Below are positions 1-11,400 of a stretch of 64,000 bases of DNA, piece after piece. The DNA lies in the NCBI RefSeq assembly GCF_932526225.1, contig NC_064042.1, positions 10,492,540-10,556,539 of the forward strand, read 5' to 3'. The position numbers were made by a program, and so were the translations under genes. The stretch comes from Nematostella vectensis. Taxonomy: Eukaryota; Cnidaria; Anthozoa; Actiniaria; Edwardsiidae. Each line of letters opens with the position of its first letter. Position 1 is the first letter of the stretch. The notes beneath the pieces were generated by a model. That model was not told the origin of the DNA. It did not search any database and was given only the letters and a program-made list of their open reading frames with translations.

Positions 1-364
1 TTCTTGAAAATATCCATACTTTTACTGTATTCAGCTATCTTAATGGTTCTGATACATTCACTGTGTTTTCTCAAGATTTTTCCTAAAGCGGGGTTGACAG
101 ATATGGGCTATGTCCTTGTGCCCTCATGTAAGATCATAATAATCAATTCTACCTCACTGTATTTGGTCAATATCATGAACTTTGGTAATGAATTGTATAC
201 CAGTTTATCAGCTTTATCAAGACAATATCATATTTGATGTTGACAGAAGTGCCTGAAATCAATCACAATGTTTGACTATCAGCTTCAATATAGTCCAAGC
301 TATACTGGCAGTATACATGGTATGGTGACAGAAGGTTTTGAGTATTCTACTGTATGTCTTTTGA

Positions 365-560
365 TAATGTTTTACAGACATTATTAGAGAAAAATACAGG
401 TCTTTCATTTTGACTGTTGGTTCAAATACTGTGGCTATTTATTGTACTGCCGATGGAAGATTTAAAACATTTGATTCTCATTCCAGAGATTTGTTCGATA
501 TGGCCAGTTCTCTAGGATCTTGTGTTTTGTTAGAGATATGATCATTAAATGATTTTATAT
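365..560 (-). repeat. Dispersed repeat shared with toxin-gene intron 1
   Basis: The reverse complement of this stretch matches intron 1 sequence of the three tandem genes (around 6870-7020, 12400-12560 and 18020-18190). Shared blocks include the words around 'ggccagttctctaggatc' and 'tgtactgccgatgg'. It matches copy 2 best, because copy 2 keeps a short 'aaagacctgtatttttc' block missing from copies 1 and 3. It is either a non-autonomous mobile element or an inverted fragment left from the duplication. Confidence 0.6.
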
Positions 561-1088
561 ACTATTTCAGAGCTCTCTATAATAATTCAAACTGCATTTT
601 AGCTAAAGGGTGTAATGCAAATTGAAGCATCTGCCAATACTAATTATATTAACCAATCAATGCATGGACATGGAGTTTCCTATCATCAATCAAATGATAA
701 TAAGGGATAAAATCTAGAGGTTAGAAAACATTTTTTGTATTGTAAGATGCTTCTGTGCTATTTCTTCTTATTCCATTTGCTTTTCTGTTGTTACTGGAAT
801 TCACAAACCCTAGATGCATTTGTTTATTATGGAAATTATTTATAAGGTTCTAAACACTCCATCTTTTACAGACTTCACCCCGCTAAACGCCTCCCAATCG
901 TCTTGTTTTTAATTACACGTCATGACAGTTGGTGTTAAGAGTAACAAGTCAGACATTAGCTGTCTTCACTAGTCTATATTCGGACAATAGCCCGACTAAA
1001 ATCTTTCTCGCAAGATCTTGTTGTTTGTCATTTCTTAATCAATTTACCAAACAACCTCTGTTCCCAACGCCCTTGCATATGGCAATAA

Positions 1089-1168
1089 GTTAGGCTCGAT
1101 TTCCAGCTTGTCTCTGTGAGCCCGCAGTACGTGGTGTGAGGCCTAGCGACGGCTGGAAATAGAGCCTA
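1089..1168. mobile_element. Small inverted-repeat element (MITE-like)
   Basis: The arms 'taggctcgatttccagc' and 'gctggaaatagagccta' are inverted and about 45 bp apart. A related hairpin with similar arms lies at about 59358-59426, so this is probably a dispersed family of about 75 bp. Confidence 0.5.
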
Positions 1169-1611
1169 GCAATAAGTTTGGTACGAATTTGTTAGCGAAA
1201 AAAAATACTTTATCGTGAAAAATAAAACTTTAGATCATGTAATATTGTGTTTGAGTCTTCCTTTATTTCAATTTTGCCGATAGGATGTCAGTAGAGCGAG
1301 TTTGAAGCCCGCTACGAATTGTGTTTCTTATTATATATAAGTATAGGAAAGGCTGGGGACTCCCTCGGCTAACTTCGAACACACACACCTACTTCGAGGC
1401 CCGATAAAACTCGCAAAAATCCGCAAGCGCAAAACACTTTGAAAAAATACCTAAGCTTTCAACTGAACCGAGTCTTATGTCACCGATTTGCGAATTTCAC
1501 TCATATTTTTTCAACTTTTTACCACCGACTGTCGAATTCACCATCTGTGCCAACAGATCGTGTGCACTTATGACCGAGGGGCTCTAGGAACGAGGCACGG
1601 CCCGAAAATTC

Positions 1612-1737
1612 AAACTTCCAGGAGTCGTCGGCGCGACAACGGCCGCGCCGAGTGAGTGAGTGAGTGAGTGAGTGCAACTCGACAATAGACACGCACTCGG
1701 CGCGGCCGTTGTGGCGCCGACGACTCCTCGAAGTTTC
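1612..1737. repeat. GC-rich long inverted repeat around a (GAGT)n tract
   Basis: A left arm at about 1612-1655 and a right arm at 1693-1737 are near-perfect reverse complements (core 'ggccgcgccgagt' / 'actcggcgcggcc'). They enclose a GAGT microsatellite. The RNA or single strand would fold into a stem of about 44 bp. The two arms generate overlapping ORFs on both strands, which I regard as artefacts. Confidence 0.7.
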
Positions 1738-1975
1738 GAGTCGGAGTTTCGGTCAGAAAGTACACACGATCTGTTGGCAACCCCTTCTCTTTTTTTGCGC
1801 TCGCCCCATTTTTCTCGCGGCCATATTGATTGGGCAAATGAACAATTTCCGCACCTCGACACAAAGAACGAGAAGAATAGAGACAAAAGAACTTCTTTGT
1901 AGAACAAAGATAATAGGAGACAAAGAGCTGCGTAATTACTCCGCTCGCTCTTTATTCCTACTGAAACTCCACAGA

Positions 1976-2131
1976 ACAGGGGCGTAGCCAGGGGACCCGG
2001 GCCCCACCTTCTACAGCCAAAAATACTGTATATGTATGAGTCATTAACTGAAATACAGAAGAAATACAAAATGCTTTGAAAGGGCCTTTTGGGCTCCCTC
2101 CTGTTAAAAATCCTGGCTACGCCGCTGCAGA
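1976..2131. mobile_element. hAT-like MITE
   Basis: The terminal inverted repeats read about 'caggggcgtagccagg' on the left and 'cctggctacgccgctg' on the right, with about 155 bp between the outer ends. Termini of the type CAGxGGCGTAGCC are common in hAT-derived MITEs. I could not define a clean 8-bp target-site duplication. Related GC-rich termini occur in intron 3 of each tandem gene and near 44.9 kb. Confidence 0.55.
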
Positions 2132-3538
2132 AACGCTTGCTACGCAGGCTACCCGCTATGGGTTTGTAGTTCATGTTTGAAGCTCGTCAACTGCATGATC
2201 GCGCATATTATAAACTCACAGTAGCACACTAGGACAATATCACACAATTACAATATTCGTAGCTTTTGTATGTTTAATTCTGCGTGGAAGTATTAAAACA
2301 TTCCTCCCTATTCTATTGGAATTACTAGCGAAATAACAGCAGAATAGCGCACTAACAAACGTCATCAAATGAGTCGCACTGGGATTTTGCAGCGGAACCG
2401 TGCTAAGATTTAGATATTGCGCGAGATTGATATCTGTTGAAAAATTACCAAAAGTACAAACTTTCTAATCGTTTTGCTGCTCTGCAATTGGGCCCAAAAT
2501 AAAAAAAATAGGCTTGATTTTCCAAGGATTAGCGAGAGGAAAATTAATATATTAATTTGGATAATTTGACAAGACGCGCGCTGTGGAATGCCTAGCAAAA
2601 ATACAAAGTAAATATTATATTCGGATTGTTTCATCACTATTATTAAAACTAAAAGAAAGCTAAGATTTAAAAGGAAGTAGCGAGAAAAATGTCGGTGACA
2701 GGATTAAAATACAAATAATGTGCGATCCTGTAGTTAATAGCCGCAAAAAAATCAATTCATATTTTCATCGCCCTCCAAGCTTATGTGTAATGTACACATA
2801 GTTAACAACCGGGTTTATGATTGTTTCAACTCTTAAAAGCACGTGATCACATAAACAATGAATCTAAAACTATCTTACCTTTAGTCTTCATTTAAAGCAA
2901 AAATGTTCAACTTATTCGAGGAGAAAGAAAATAGGTCTGATGTCTTCATGGTAGCTTGACTGCGATTGGTTGTCTAGGTGAGCGTAACCTTAGTTCCAGA
3001 CAATAAGGATGTCTGACTTCGGATAAGATCGACGATAAGAGATCTAAGAGTAATTCGGAGTATTTATAGCGAAATTACGTTACAATGTCCAATTAAAGTG
3101 TTGTTCACCAAACAATATGAGATGCGATGATGCTACTTCATGCTCATACTCAGGTTTTAGCAGATGCTGTTAGCTTCTATTCAAAAAAGGGGAGAATCTT
3201 CGTCGATATTTAGTTATGGAGAGGTGGAAGGAAGAATAGATGTTTGTTCGGCATCCACGTTGTAGTTTTACGTAAAGTTTTTAATCATTATCTTATTTCT
3301 AAAAAAACCCTAAAATGTTTGGCACAACATAAGAGTTCGAATTCCAAACACAGCTTGTCCAGCTTCTTATGAATTTGGCGCAGGTTTTTTTTTTCCAATG
3401 TTGTGCATTGATTCTACAAAGCGCATGTGTTGGCCTAGGTTATGCGCATGCGTGCCTGGTAATTCGGATAAGAACCAATCGAATATCGAGTAAGTGATGT
3501 CATGGTGCATTGATCCCTTGCGGGTGTAGTGCACACAC

Positions 3539-3546
3539 TATAAAAG
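3539..3546 (+). promoter_or_regulatory. TATA box, toxin-like gene copy 1
   Basis: TATAAAAG lies 116 bp upstream of the ATG at 3655, inside a segment conserved in all three copies. A start of transcription near 3565-3570 is inferred from spacing. Confidence 0.7.
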
Positions 3547-3654
3547 AGGAAGGGCGAACAACTTTCAGCCTGTCAGTTGAGTGAAAATTCTCAAACAACA
3601 TTCGCCCATCAATTCGAAGACCGACTTTTAGTTTTCCAAGGTTCTATATCAAGA

Positions 3655-6600
3655 ATGGCTAAAGCGCCCCTACTTTTGCTGGTGGTATACAGTGCTTTAC
3701 TGAACTCATGCCAGGCTTGGGTCGATGTGAAAGACAGGATCAAAGGTAGGGTGATTCATCTAGAGACCCTGCTCAAGCGAGGACGATGGTTAAGGCAGAT
3801 CGACAACAAAGATTCTGACGGTTCTAGATACCTTTTCATTGACCCGCTCGCCGAGAGGGACACATACTACGAACCACGGGTACAATTCGAGGTACGTACT
3901 AATTGGTACAATACAAATAATTTTACAATTTTGAATAATTAGTTAATGCTGTAGATAGACTTCATTGAAGTCAATGAAGATGGCTTCATTGAAGCCGCAT
4001 GAGTATCACAAATATCACAGGCGAAGGGTCATAAGGTAATACAAGAGGGTTTTCTTTTGCTATAAGGTTTCTCCTGTAGCCTTTCTTGACTAAACTGGTT
4101 GCACTTCGTGAGTCTTTCCCGACATTTCTATATTTTTACTGTTGTGACTCTGTCACACTGTTTTGTCCTACGACAAAAACTGACTTTCCACGTTGTCTCC
4201 TGTTTTTCTGGCTTAGTTTTCTTGTGTTTGAAACTGTCTTCACTTACAAACATTAATTTATTCAGCTCCGAAATCAGTCGCCTGTAAATTCTGCGAAGGA
4301 TTTGCATATTTTTCTGAGCCCTGATTGCGATGCGCTGTTGCTGTGTCGGCCAGTCACAGTTGGGTTGATGACAAAGAGTTAGTGATTGCGGCCGAATTGC
4401 GTTGTTGTGTAATACTGCTTGGAGTTTTTCTACCAGTGGGTTCTAAGTACATTGTTGATTGAGCGCGTTGGTTCAGTTTACGGGCGACTCGAGTCCAACT
4501 TGTTTTTGCCACCCTGCAAACTTTCTACTTAATTTTACCTTGATTATTGATTATTAATAATTAATTGATCTAGTTAAATAAAAGAAAGGGAAACTAATCA
4601 AATAATTATATACAATCAAACAATTATTTAACCGGAATAACCGGAAAATAACCTACAATACTATTTCTGTAATTCTTCTTCAAAAAAAAAAAATATATAA
4701 AACAATTATATCTGGCATAATGGCAGGCCACCTCATGGCCCCCTTGATAGTACTCCTATTTGCTCTACATCTCCAGAATTTCTTATTACGGTGGCAGAGC
4801 CCACTAATTGAGTCTAAGGCCGGACCCTTCATTTCACCAGCACTTTTTGAAATGAGCCTGGACAAAGTTAAAATTTTCATGAACAATATTCATCCCAATC
4901 TTAGAAAATTGATCGCTCCAAGGTGTAACCCAAGCTCACTCGCCTTTCGCCTACTCATTCTTAGTGGGGACATCCCTCTCAATCCCCGTCCCACCTACCG
5001 GTATCCCTGTGGAGCATGCTCAAAACCAGTTAAATGCAACCAGAAGGGTATTCAGTGCGACTACTGAGATGCATGGTATCACACAAAATGCTGCTCAATA
5101 AGCAATGAAAGTTACAATACACTTACTAACAGTTCTTGTTCTTGGATCTGCTGTGCCTGTGATGTGGCCAATTCTTCATCAGTGGACCGTTCTCGGCCCA
5201 CTGATGTTTTTACTCTACATAAATGACATCTGCAATGATTGTAAATCTTCTACCATAAGATTGTTTGCTGATGATACTCTTTTATACAGTGTCATCGAGG
5301 CAACTTCTGATGCACATCAGCTCCAGTCTGATCTTACCTCCATCGAGAAATGGGCAGAGAAATGGCTCATGTCCTTTAACCCAACAAAATGTTTTGTCAT
5401 GAGAGTCACGAGAAATAGGGAACCTATAGTATTTAACTACACATTGATGAACCACATCCTTAAACCAGTTGAACACCATGCATACCTAGGCGTCGAGCTC
5501 TCGAACACACTTGACTGGAGCTGGCATATAAACAACAAAGTGTCCAAAGCCAACCAGACCTTAGGTTTTCTTAGGCGCAACCTAAGCAATTGCCCAGAGA
5601 ACATTAAGGAAGCTGCTTATAAATCGCTCGTTCTTCCACACTTAGAGTATGCCAGCTCTGCCTGGGATCCATGGTTAAAGAAACACGTCAAACAGATTGA
5701 GAAGGTTCAAAGGAGGGCGGGTCGTTTTGTTAAAAATTGCTGGGATAGGACTCCTGGCACAGTCACAAACATCCTAAACGATTTGGAGTGTCCCCCTCTC
5801 TCTAAAAGGCGCCAGGATGCCAGGCTTACATTATTTTACAAGGCTGTTAACAAAAAATCAGCACTTGAGATACCAGACAATATTGATAGACGCACCAGCT
5901 GTCATCCAGATAAATTTATCGAGTTATGTACAAGAACAGAAGCTTATAAGAACTTGTTTTTCTGTAGGACAATAAAAGAATGGAACAAGCTGCCCCGCCT
6001 TACCCTGGATTCCACTAGTGCAGATATTTTTAGAGAACGAATAAAATTAAAGTAAAATTAATAAAATTATATTAATACCAATAATGCTGTTTAAACAATT
6101 TTCATCTTTTTACTTTATTTAATCTTTTTTTTTTATTCTGCCTTATTATTATTTTTATTCTGCCTTATTATTATTTGTATTATTTATTTTTATTATTATT
6201 TTTATTATTATTTTATTTTATGCTTTTTTATTTTTTTTAGTATTTTTTTTTATTATTTATTTTTTTATTTTTTTATTTTTTATTATTTTTTTAGTTAATT
6301 AAATAATTAATGTATTTATTTATTTATACAATTAATTTATATCCACAGTGATGGTAACCCCTTTGTGGATTAACAATGTAGATGTAGATGTAGATAACTG
6401 GCAGCTACTACTAATATTGATATTTTTAACTGTAACTTTAAAAATAACTTGTATAAACTCAATCGTAATCACTTTAGACTCCTTCTAAGTGTACATTGTA
6501 CATCATTTATAGCCATTTTGCGAGGATTATTTCACCACAAAAATCCCGAGTATAAATTTACTTTGTTATTCCCTTTTTCTTTTCCTGATTCAAGTCATGG

Positions 6601-9600
6601 AAAGTAAAGTCTTAAATTGAGTTAGTAGACTGTATTGGCGTGTAAAACGGCAAAGTACGAAGTACCTATTGTTTCGGGAACGCAATTATCGCATTGCCAG
6701 ATCCCAAAGGTGGTGATATTAAAGAAAGAGATTATCATAAAGATGTTTATGCATCGGGAATACTAGCAGCTTATTCAACCAAAAGCTTTCAATAATTGCA
6801 TAGATAGTATCATGCAGATTCAAACAACATAAAATCAAAATCTGCACTTACGTGATATTTCTCATTTAATGATGATATCTCTAACAATACAAAAGATCCT
6901 AGAGAACTGGCCGTACCGAACAAATCTCTGGAATGAGAATCAAATGTTTTAAATCTTCCATCGGCAGTACAATAGAGTCACAGTATTTAAACCAACAGTC
7001 AAAATGAATTCTATAATAATGTTTGTAAAACATAACACTAACAATTGGCAGAACATTAAATTGTGTATTGCTGAATGGACAATCGAACCCCCATCCTCCA
7101 TGCCCTCCTTGCTCCTGCTCAAATGTCTGTCTACGGGCCTAAATTTCTCTTGGTATCTACTATATCCCTTTGATCATATTTTGATGTATTTTGATGCTAT
7201 ATTACGTATGGCGCTGTATACATTTGTATGCATTTTTAGGTAACTGCGTGTGACAACTATCTCTGCCTGGAAGCCTTGTCGCTTCGGGACTATTTCCTGG
7301 CCGCTGGTTATCCCCCCGATCATGATAAACACACCGTCAAGCTACAGTACTCAACATACCCTGCTGGAGATGTATGTAGAACCATCCCACCCCTCCCTAA
7401 TCCTATGATGACTACATAACATAGTATTGTAGTCATTGAATGATTAAGATTGACCTCGCTGTAGGCGTTTCTAGAAGGAAGCTTTTCAGATAGTATAGAA
7501 AAATGGCGGCTCTTTATTTGACGCTAAAATTTACACTGAGGGAGAAGGGCGGTCGCTAACTTGTTTAACTCGCTCCAATTCTTTAAATATTCCAGACCCG
7601 CTTCTTTTGGACGTTTCTTTGTGAAGATCTTACAATGGAAAGGTGCAAGGTTGTCCCAAAGCGATTTGAAAACGATGGGTGGCTGATGGTGGCTGACAAT
7701 AAAGGGAATCCTGATGGAGAGCATTACGATGCTACATGTGGCAAGGAGCAGAGTAACGCTTACTTCAGAATCCATGCACCAAACCCCACAGATGGATACA
7801 AGTAAGAGCTCTTAGACAACGACTGACGCTTCACTTACCCTGCCCTCCACAGTGGGTTAATTCGGAAATACCTATTTTCGGGGTCTCAGGATTCCTGTGG
7901 TGGGCGAAAAAAATCTCCTTTTTGCGCCACAGGGATCCTGAATCCCGAAAATACACAGAAGAGACGGCTCTCAGGCTAGACTGCACTCGTTACCAACGGT
8001 ACCATTATTATAGCAACAAAAGCATCATCTCATATATTAATCATTGCGATCATTGTCATCATCAACATTATAATCATTCAGCCAGCCTCATTATAGCAGA
8101 GCCGTAGCAGCCACGCCCCTACTGATTATTTCCTTATAATTGTGGAAAATTGAGGTGGGGGGTCACGTGCCCCCAGTTCCTCACCCCCTGCCACGGCCCT
8201 GTATAGTGTTACCTTATTGTTTCTTTGTAGTTTTACAACATAATATAGAATTATCATCTTCTCGTTCACTTCATGCAGTGAGATCTTCAGAAGCACAAAC
8301 ACCGGGACGACGGAGCAGAAAGCCGATTATATGGTGACTACAGGCGTCACCCAGACCGAGGAAACATCCTCGTCTGTTACCTCGACTGTGTCTACTGAAA
8401 TAGGTGGTGCCTTCAAGGCTTTTTCCGCAAGTGCGTCGTCTTCCATCTCATCATCTTGGTCGGTAAGGGCACGTATTACATCTAATGATAATTCACAACG
8501 AAAAAAAAGGGTTTTGATATCACATAGAACTTTATTGAGTAAGCAAAACCTGCGGGCTTTTGCAAAGTTACGCTGCGACCGGGTAGCAAAATATACGAAA
8601 TTAATCTGACTTGCTTGACCAAAATGCATTTACCGCAGCTTTTAATATCTTGTGAACTCTTGCTGACATTTTCCAACAGCGAAATCGTCGAGTTCAAATC
8701 GTCTCTTGGCTTCTGCCATTTAAAATCTTAGAAACTTTTTTTTTTGGCCAGGACCTCCCTCCAAGGCGCTGACCAACAAAAAAAAGTGAAAAAAATGATA
8801 ACATTTCTAAGGCCTAGGGCAAAAGCAGTTTTCTGCTTTTTTTATAGTTGCTTGTATTTTTCATAAAAATACAGCTATGAGCATATTGATGCCTTAGGAC
8901 ATCCTTAAAGTCCATATAACCTTTCAGAGCTGATAGACTTTGTCAATTTTTTATATTTTCATCTCCCAAATGGTATGTGGTTCGTATGGACCCTAAAATA
9001 CTTGAGTTCGCGTGAATAACGCAAATCTGTAATATTGAGGTATAGTGTGAAATTTTGGAGAGGGTTGGTTCTGCTGTTTTTCCTTGTTCGATTTGAAATT
9101 TGTCAAAGAACCTGAGCTATTATTTGGCTAAAGAGTAGTTGATATAATCTTGGATGGATGCATATCTTTAAGACCATTTATCCCTTAGACTGATGCCTGA
9201 GTATCTTCATCTTGCTGTGTTTACTTTGCATCTATGGATTTTTTTGGTTGTGGGTACTTCTCAAAGCCGGTACAGGCAGGTTGAAGGGTCAATGTGTTAA
9301 TAGTCTTTCCTTTTGTGAGGGAGATCTCCAGCGTACAGCTGAGTAGCTAGGTACGCGAAAAATCCCCTCCCCCTTTATAATAAAAAATATATAAAATAGA
9401 TCATAGCTTGCATATTGTATGTCTACCTTTCTCATTTCAGACCACACAATCTTCAACTTTCTCGGCGTCTAAGTCAGTCAAGCACGTCCTCACCATCCCT
9501 CCCCGCACGACTATCATTCTCACCCAGCTGATTGGTAATTACGCGAAAGAGTTTGAAGTCGGCGAGGACAAGTACACTATTGAAGAGATACCGCTGGACA

Positions 9601-9671
9601 GTGGCGCTACACGCAAACGCAAGATGCCCAGTCCTCCCGGTCAACCTCTCGAAGAAAAGTCTGAGCTTTGA
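3655..9671 (+). CDS. Secreted beta-trefoil plus aerolysin-like pore-forming protein, copy 1
   Basis: Five coding exons: 3655-3891, 7240-7371, 7650-7801, 8291-8462 (or from 8279, in frame, 4 residues longer) and 9441-9671. They join in phase to about 307 residues. Residues 1-20 form a signal peptide ending CQA. Residues about 21-173 contain repeated strand-turn blocks such as GRWLRQIDNK and DGWLMVADNK, each followed by an aromatic strand (VQFEV, YFRIHAP). This is the look of a beta-trefoil lectin of agglutinin or AbfB type. Exons 4-5 encode alternating Ser/Thr strands around a small hydrophobic loop (STEIGGAFKAFSAS), then LTIPPRTTIILTQL, as in aerolysin/ETX-MTX2 pore modules. Such proteins bind membranes after secretion and oligomerise into pores. 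The family call is by pattern only. The exon 3 acceptor was chosen by reading phase and is the weakest junction. No break is seen in this copy. Confidence 0.72.
4720..5192 (+). pseudogene. LINE N-terminal segment with PHD-like zinc finger, broken
   Basis: Residues similar to the start of CR1/L2 ORF2 are visible: ILSGDIPLNPRP, then a Cys-rich finger CGACSKPVKCNQKGIQCDY. A stop (TGA near 5065) interrupts the finger. The same reading frame continues after the stop with WYHTKC and SCSWICC, so the original domain was longer. It then runs directly into reverse-transcriptase sequence in another frame. The endonuclease and the first part of the polymerase are missing, so this copy cannot move by itself. 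Confidence 0.7.
5195..6055 (+). pseudogene. LINE reverse transcriptase, C-terminal part
   Basis: The frame reads VLGPLMFLLYINDI, then FADDTLLYS (the RT catalytic YxDD-type block, here FADD), the thumb-like HHAYLGVELS, LPHLEYASSAWDPW, and the usual C-terminal WNKLP before the stop at 6055. The palm region upstream of the GTVLGP block is absent. It lies in the same orientation as the host gene inside a spliced intron. I recognise the class with confidence; the exact clade (CR1, L2 or Rex1-like) is uncertain. Confidence 0.85.
8096..8216. mobile_element. MITE fragment in intron 3, copy 1 (repeated in copies 2 and 3)
   Basis: The outer words 'agagccgtagcagcc' and 'cacggccctgta', with an inner 'gggggcacgtgccccc'-like palindrome, resemble the element at about 44760-44925. 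Equivalent copies are at about 13643-13748 and 19252-19362. They were duplicated along with the host gene, so the insertion predates the tandem duplication. Confidence 0.5.
8846..9300 (+). mobile_element. Truncated piggyBac-like MITE in intron 4, copy 1
   Basis: This stretch matches the right half of the complete element at 51943-52950 over several blocks ('ttgcttgtatttttcat', 'gtcaaagaacctg', 'gaccatttatcccttagac'). It ends with 'gggtcaatgtg' followed by TTAA, the same right terminus. The left terminus is missing. Equivalent remnants are in copies 2 (to 14854) and 3 (to 20429). Confidence 0.6.
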
Positions 9672-9677
9672 GTGAGA

Positions 9678-10095
9678 ATAAACATACAGTGGAACCCCGA
9701 TAGCCTCGAGTTATCCGAGTCATTTCTATTCGGATAACTATTACCTCCCGCCAGCTCGTACTATGTTTCATCTCCCCTGATACTGTTTCTTGATTCATCT
9801 CTGTTACTCGAATACTCCCTACTAACTCGAGCATGTGTTTCTTTAGAGCTTGAGTTAAGGGGGATCCAAAGACGTGGCGGGAAAACGCACTCTTTCATCT
9901 CTCCCTTATCCAAGCCCCTTGCGCTTACTAGGCATGCTACAAGCTCATTCACTTAGCCTATAAAGCTTTGAGCCCTGAATAAGAATAGCTTTGAAGTACA
10001 GTTTGAGCAGGTTACTGCACTCTTTGTCATGCTAGTTTTACTAATGCCACACAATGGTGTTGTAAATGAACAAGTTCTCGTCTTCAAATCAATAA
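9678..10095 (+). promoter_or_regulatory. 3' UTR with two AATAAA signals, copy 1
   Basis: One AATAAA follows the stop within about 10 bases (near 9680) and a second is near 10090. Between them is a stretch starting 'acagtggaaccccgatagcc' that resembles the terminus of a Tc1/pogo-type element. The second signal is conserved in all copies and is the more likely cleavage signal. Copy 3 has lost the first. Confidence 0.5.
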
Positions 10096-11275
10096 ACCTG
10101 TTGTTGTACCCAAATTCCTAGCCTAGTAATGACTCCCTGAAAACCTGAGAACCCAGTAACACAGCACCGCATTAATTTGGGTTTAGACGCATGCCATAGG
10201 CAGGGTAGGGAAGTGGAGTTGAGCGTATGTATCATGAGCTCCCCGAGCAACCACTCTACACGTAATCGACTGAAAATAAATTATTGCATTGTATTAGTAT
10301 AAAGATTTAGGCATTGCCTAAAAGCGGACCTCCAAACGGACCAAATCTTTGATTATTTTCGCTTAAACACGATGTTCCGCTATAATGGAAAGCTCCTCTC
10401 ACCCCCGGGCTCAAGAACAATCAGTTATCAATCTAGTGTCGTCAATGAGTCAACACTTCAGGACAATTGCTTTGAGCGCTCAATTCAAATTTTGTATTCT
10501 AAACCTTATTACCACATACCTTTTGGAAGATAAAAATATATAGAATTGACAAAGTCTATCAACTCTGAAAGGTTATATGGACTTTAAAAGCACATGATCA
10601 CAAACACAATGAATCTAAAACCATCTTACCTTTAGTCTTCATTTAAAAGCAAAAATGTTCAACTTATTCCATGAGAAAGGAAATAGGTCTGATGTCTTCA
10701 TGGTAGCTTGACTGCGATTGGTTGTCTAGATGAGCGTATACAATAAGGATGTCTGACTTCGGATAAGATCGACGATAAGAGATCTAAGAGTAATTCGGAG
10801 TATTTATAGCGAAATTACGTTACAATGTCCAGGTAAAGTTTGTTCACCAAACAATATGAGATGCGATGATGCTACTTCATGCTCATACTCAGGTTTTAGC
10901 AGATGTTGTTGGCTTCTATTCAAAAAAGGGGAGAATCTTCGTCGATATTTAGTTATGGAGAGGTGGAAGGAAGAATAGATGTTTGTTCGGCATCCACGTT
11001 GTAGTTTTACGTAAAGTTTTTAATCATTATCTTATTTCTAAAAATCCCTAAAATGTTTGGCACAACATAAGAGTTCGAATTCCAAACACAGCTTGTCCAG
11101 CTTCTTATGAATTTGGCGCAGGTTTTTTTTTCCAATGTTGTGCATTGATTCTACAAAGCGCATGTGTTGGCCTAGGTTATGCGCATGCGTGCCTGGTAAT
11201 TCGGATAAGAACCAATCGAATATCGAGTAAGTGATGTCATGGTGCATTGATCCCTTGCGGGTGTAGTGCACACAC

Positions 11276-11283
11276 TATAAAAG
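11276..11283 (+). promoter_or_regulatory. TATA box, toxin-like gene copy 2
   Basis: TATAAAAG sits in the same conserved context as copy 1. The 5' leader is 9 bases longer than in copy 1 ('aggcttata' insertion), placing the ATG 125 bp downstream. Confidence 0.7.
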
Positions 11284-11400
11284 AGGAAGGGCGAACAACT
11301 TTCAGCCTGTCAGTTGAGTGAAAAGGCTTATAATTCTCAAACAACATTCGCCCATCAATTCGAAGACCGACTTTTAGTTTTCCAAGGTTCTATATCAAGA

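Larger units (their letters stand above)
1..2831. other. Gene-poor 5' flank of the tandem array
   Basis: I see no convincing exon here. Short ORFs lack splice context or family resemblance. The stretch holds an inverted copy of a repeat that also lies in intron 1 of each downstream tandem gene (about 365-560), a small inverted-repeat element (1089-1168), a GC-rich long inverted repeat around a GAGT microsatellite (1612-1737) and a hAT-like MITE (1976-2131). The minus-strand ORF over 1584-2174 is made of these repeats and is not taken as a gene. Confidence 0.6.
3955..6396 (+). mobile_element. CR1/L2-type LINE, internally deleted, in intron 1 of copy 1
   Basis: Copies 2 and 3 read uninterrupted 'ctgtagataactggcagc' where copy 1 holds about 2.4 kb, which defines an insertion. 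The right end is a short GTAGAT tandem tail that matches the target, as in CR1/L2 LINEs. The insert includes an ORF1-type segment, part of a reverse transcriptase and an AT-rich 3' UTR (about 6056-6340). The first 700 bp (3955-4680) may be LINE 5' sequence or a second insert. Confidence 0.8.
2832..10581 (+). repeat. Tandem gene-bearing unit, copy 1 (with LINE insertion)
   Basis: This is the first of three direct repeats. Homology to copies 2 and 3 starts at 'cttaaaagcac' and runs through promoter, exons, introns and 3' flank with only scattered differences. It is about 2.4 kb longer than the others because of a LINE at about 3955-6396. It also lacks about 260 bp just after the exon 1 donor that copies 2 and 3 keep. 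The end of the unit carries an inverted fragment of intron 4 sequence that begins at 'accacatacc'. Confidence 0.9.

Noticed and set aside
1584-2174. A 196-residue minus-strand protein
   Set aside because: The frame runs across an inverted repeat, a microsatellite and a MITE, with no family resemblance.
7524-7775. Conserved minus-strand 83-residue ORF in each unit
   Set aside because: It is antisense to exon 3 and its flanks. It is conserved only because the whole unit is duplicated.
8327-8697. Minus-strand ORFs opposite exon 4 of each toxin-like gene
   Set aside because: They are antisense shadows of a Ser/Thr-rich exon; plus-strand splice sites and conservation support the sense gene.
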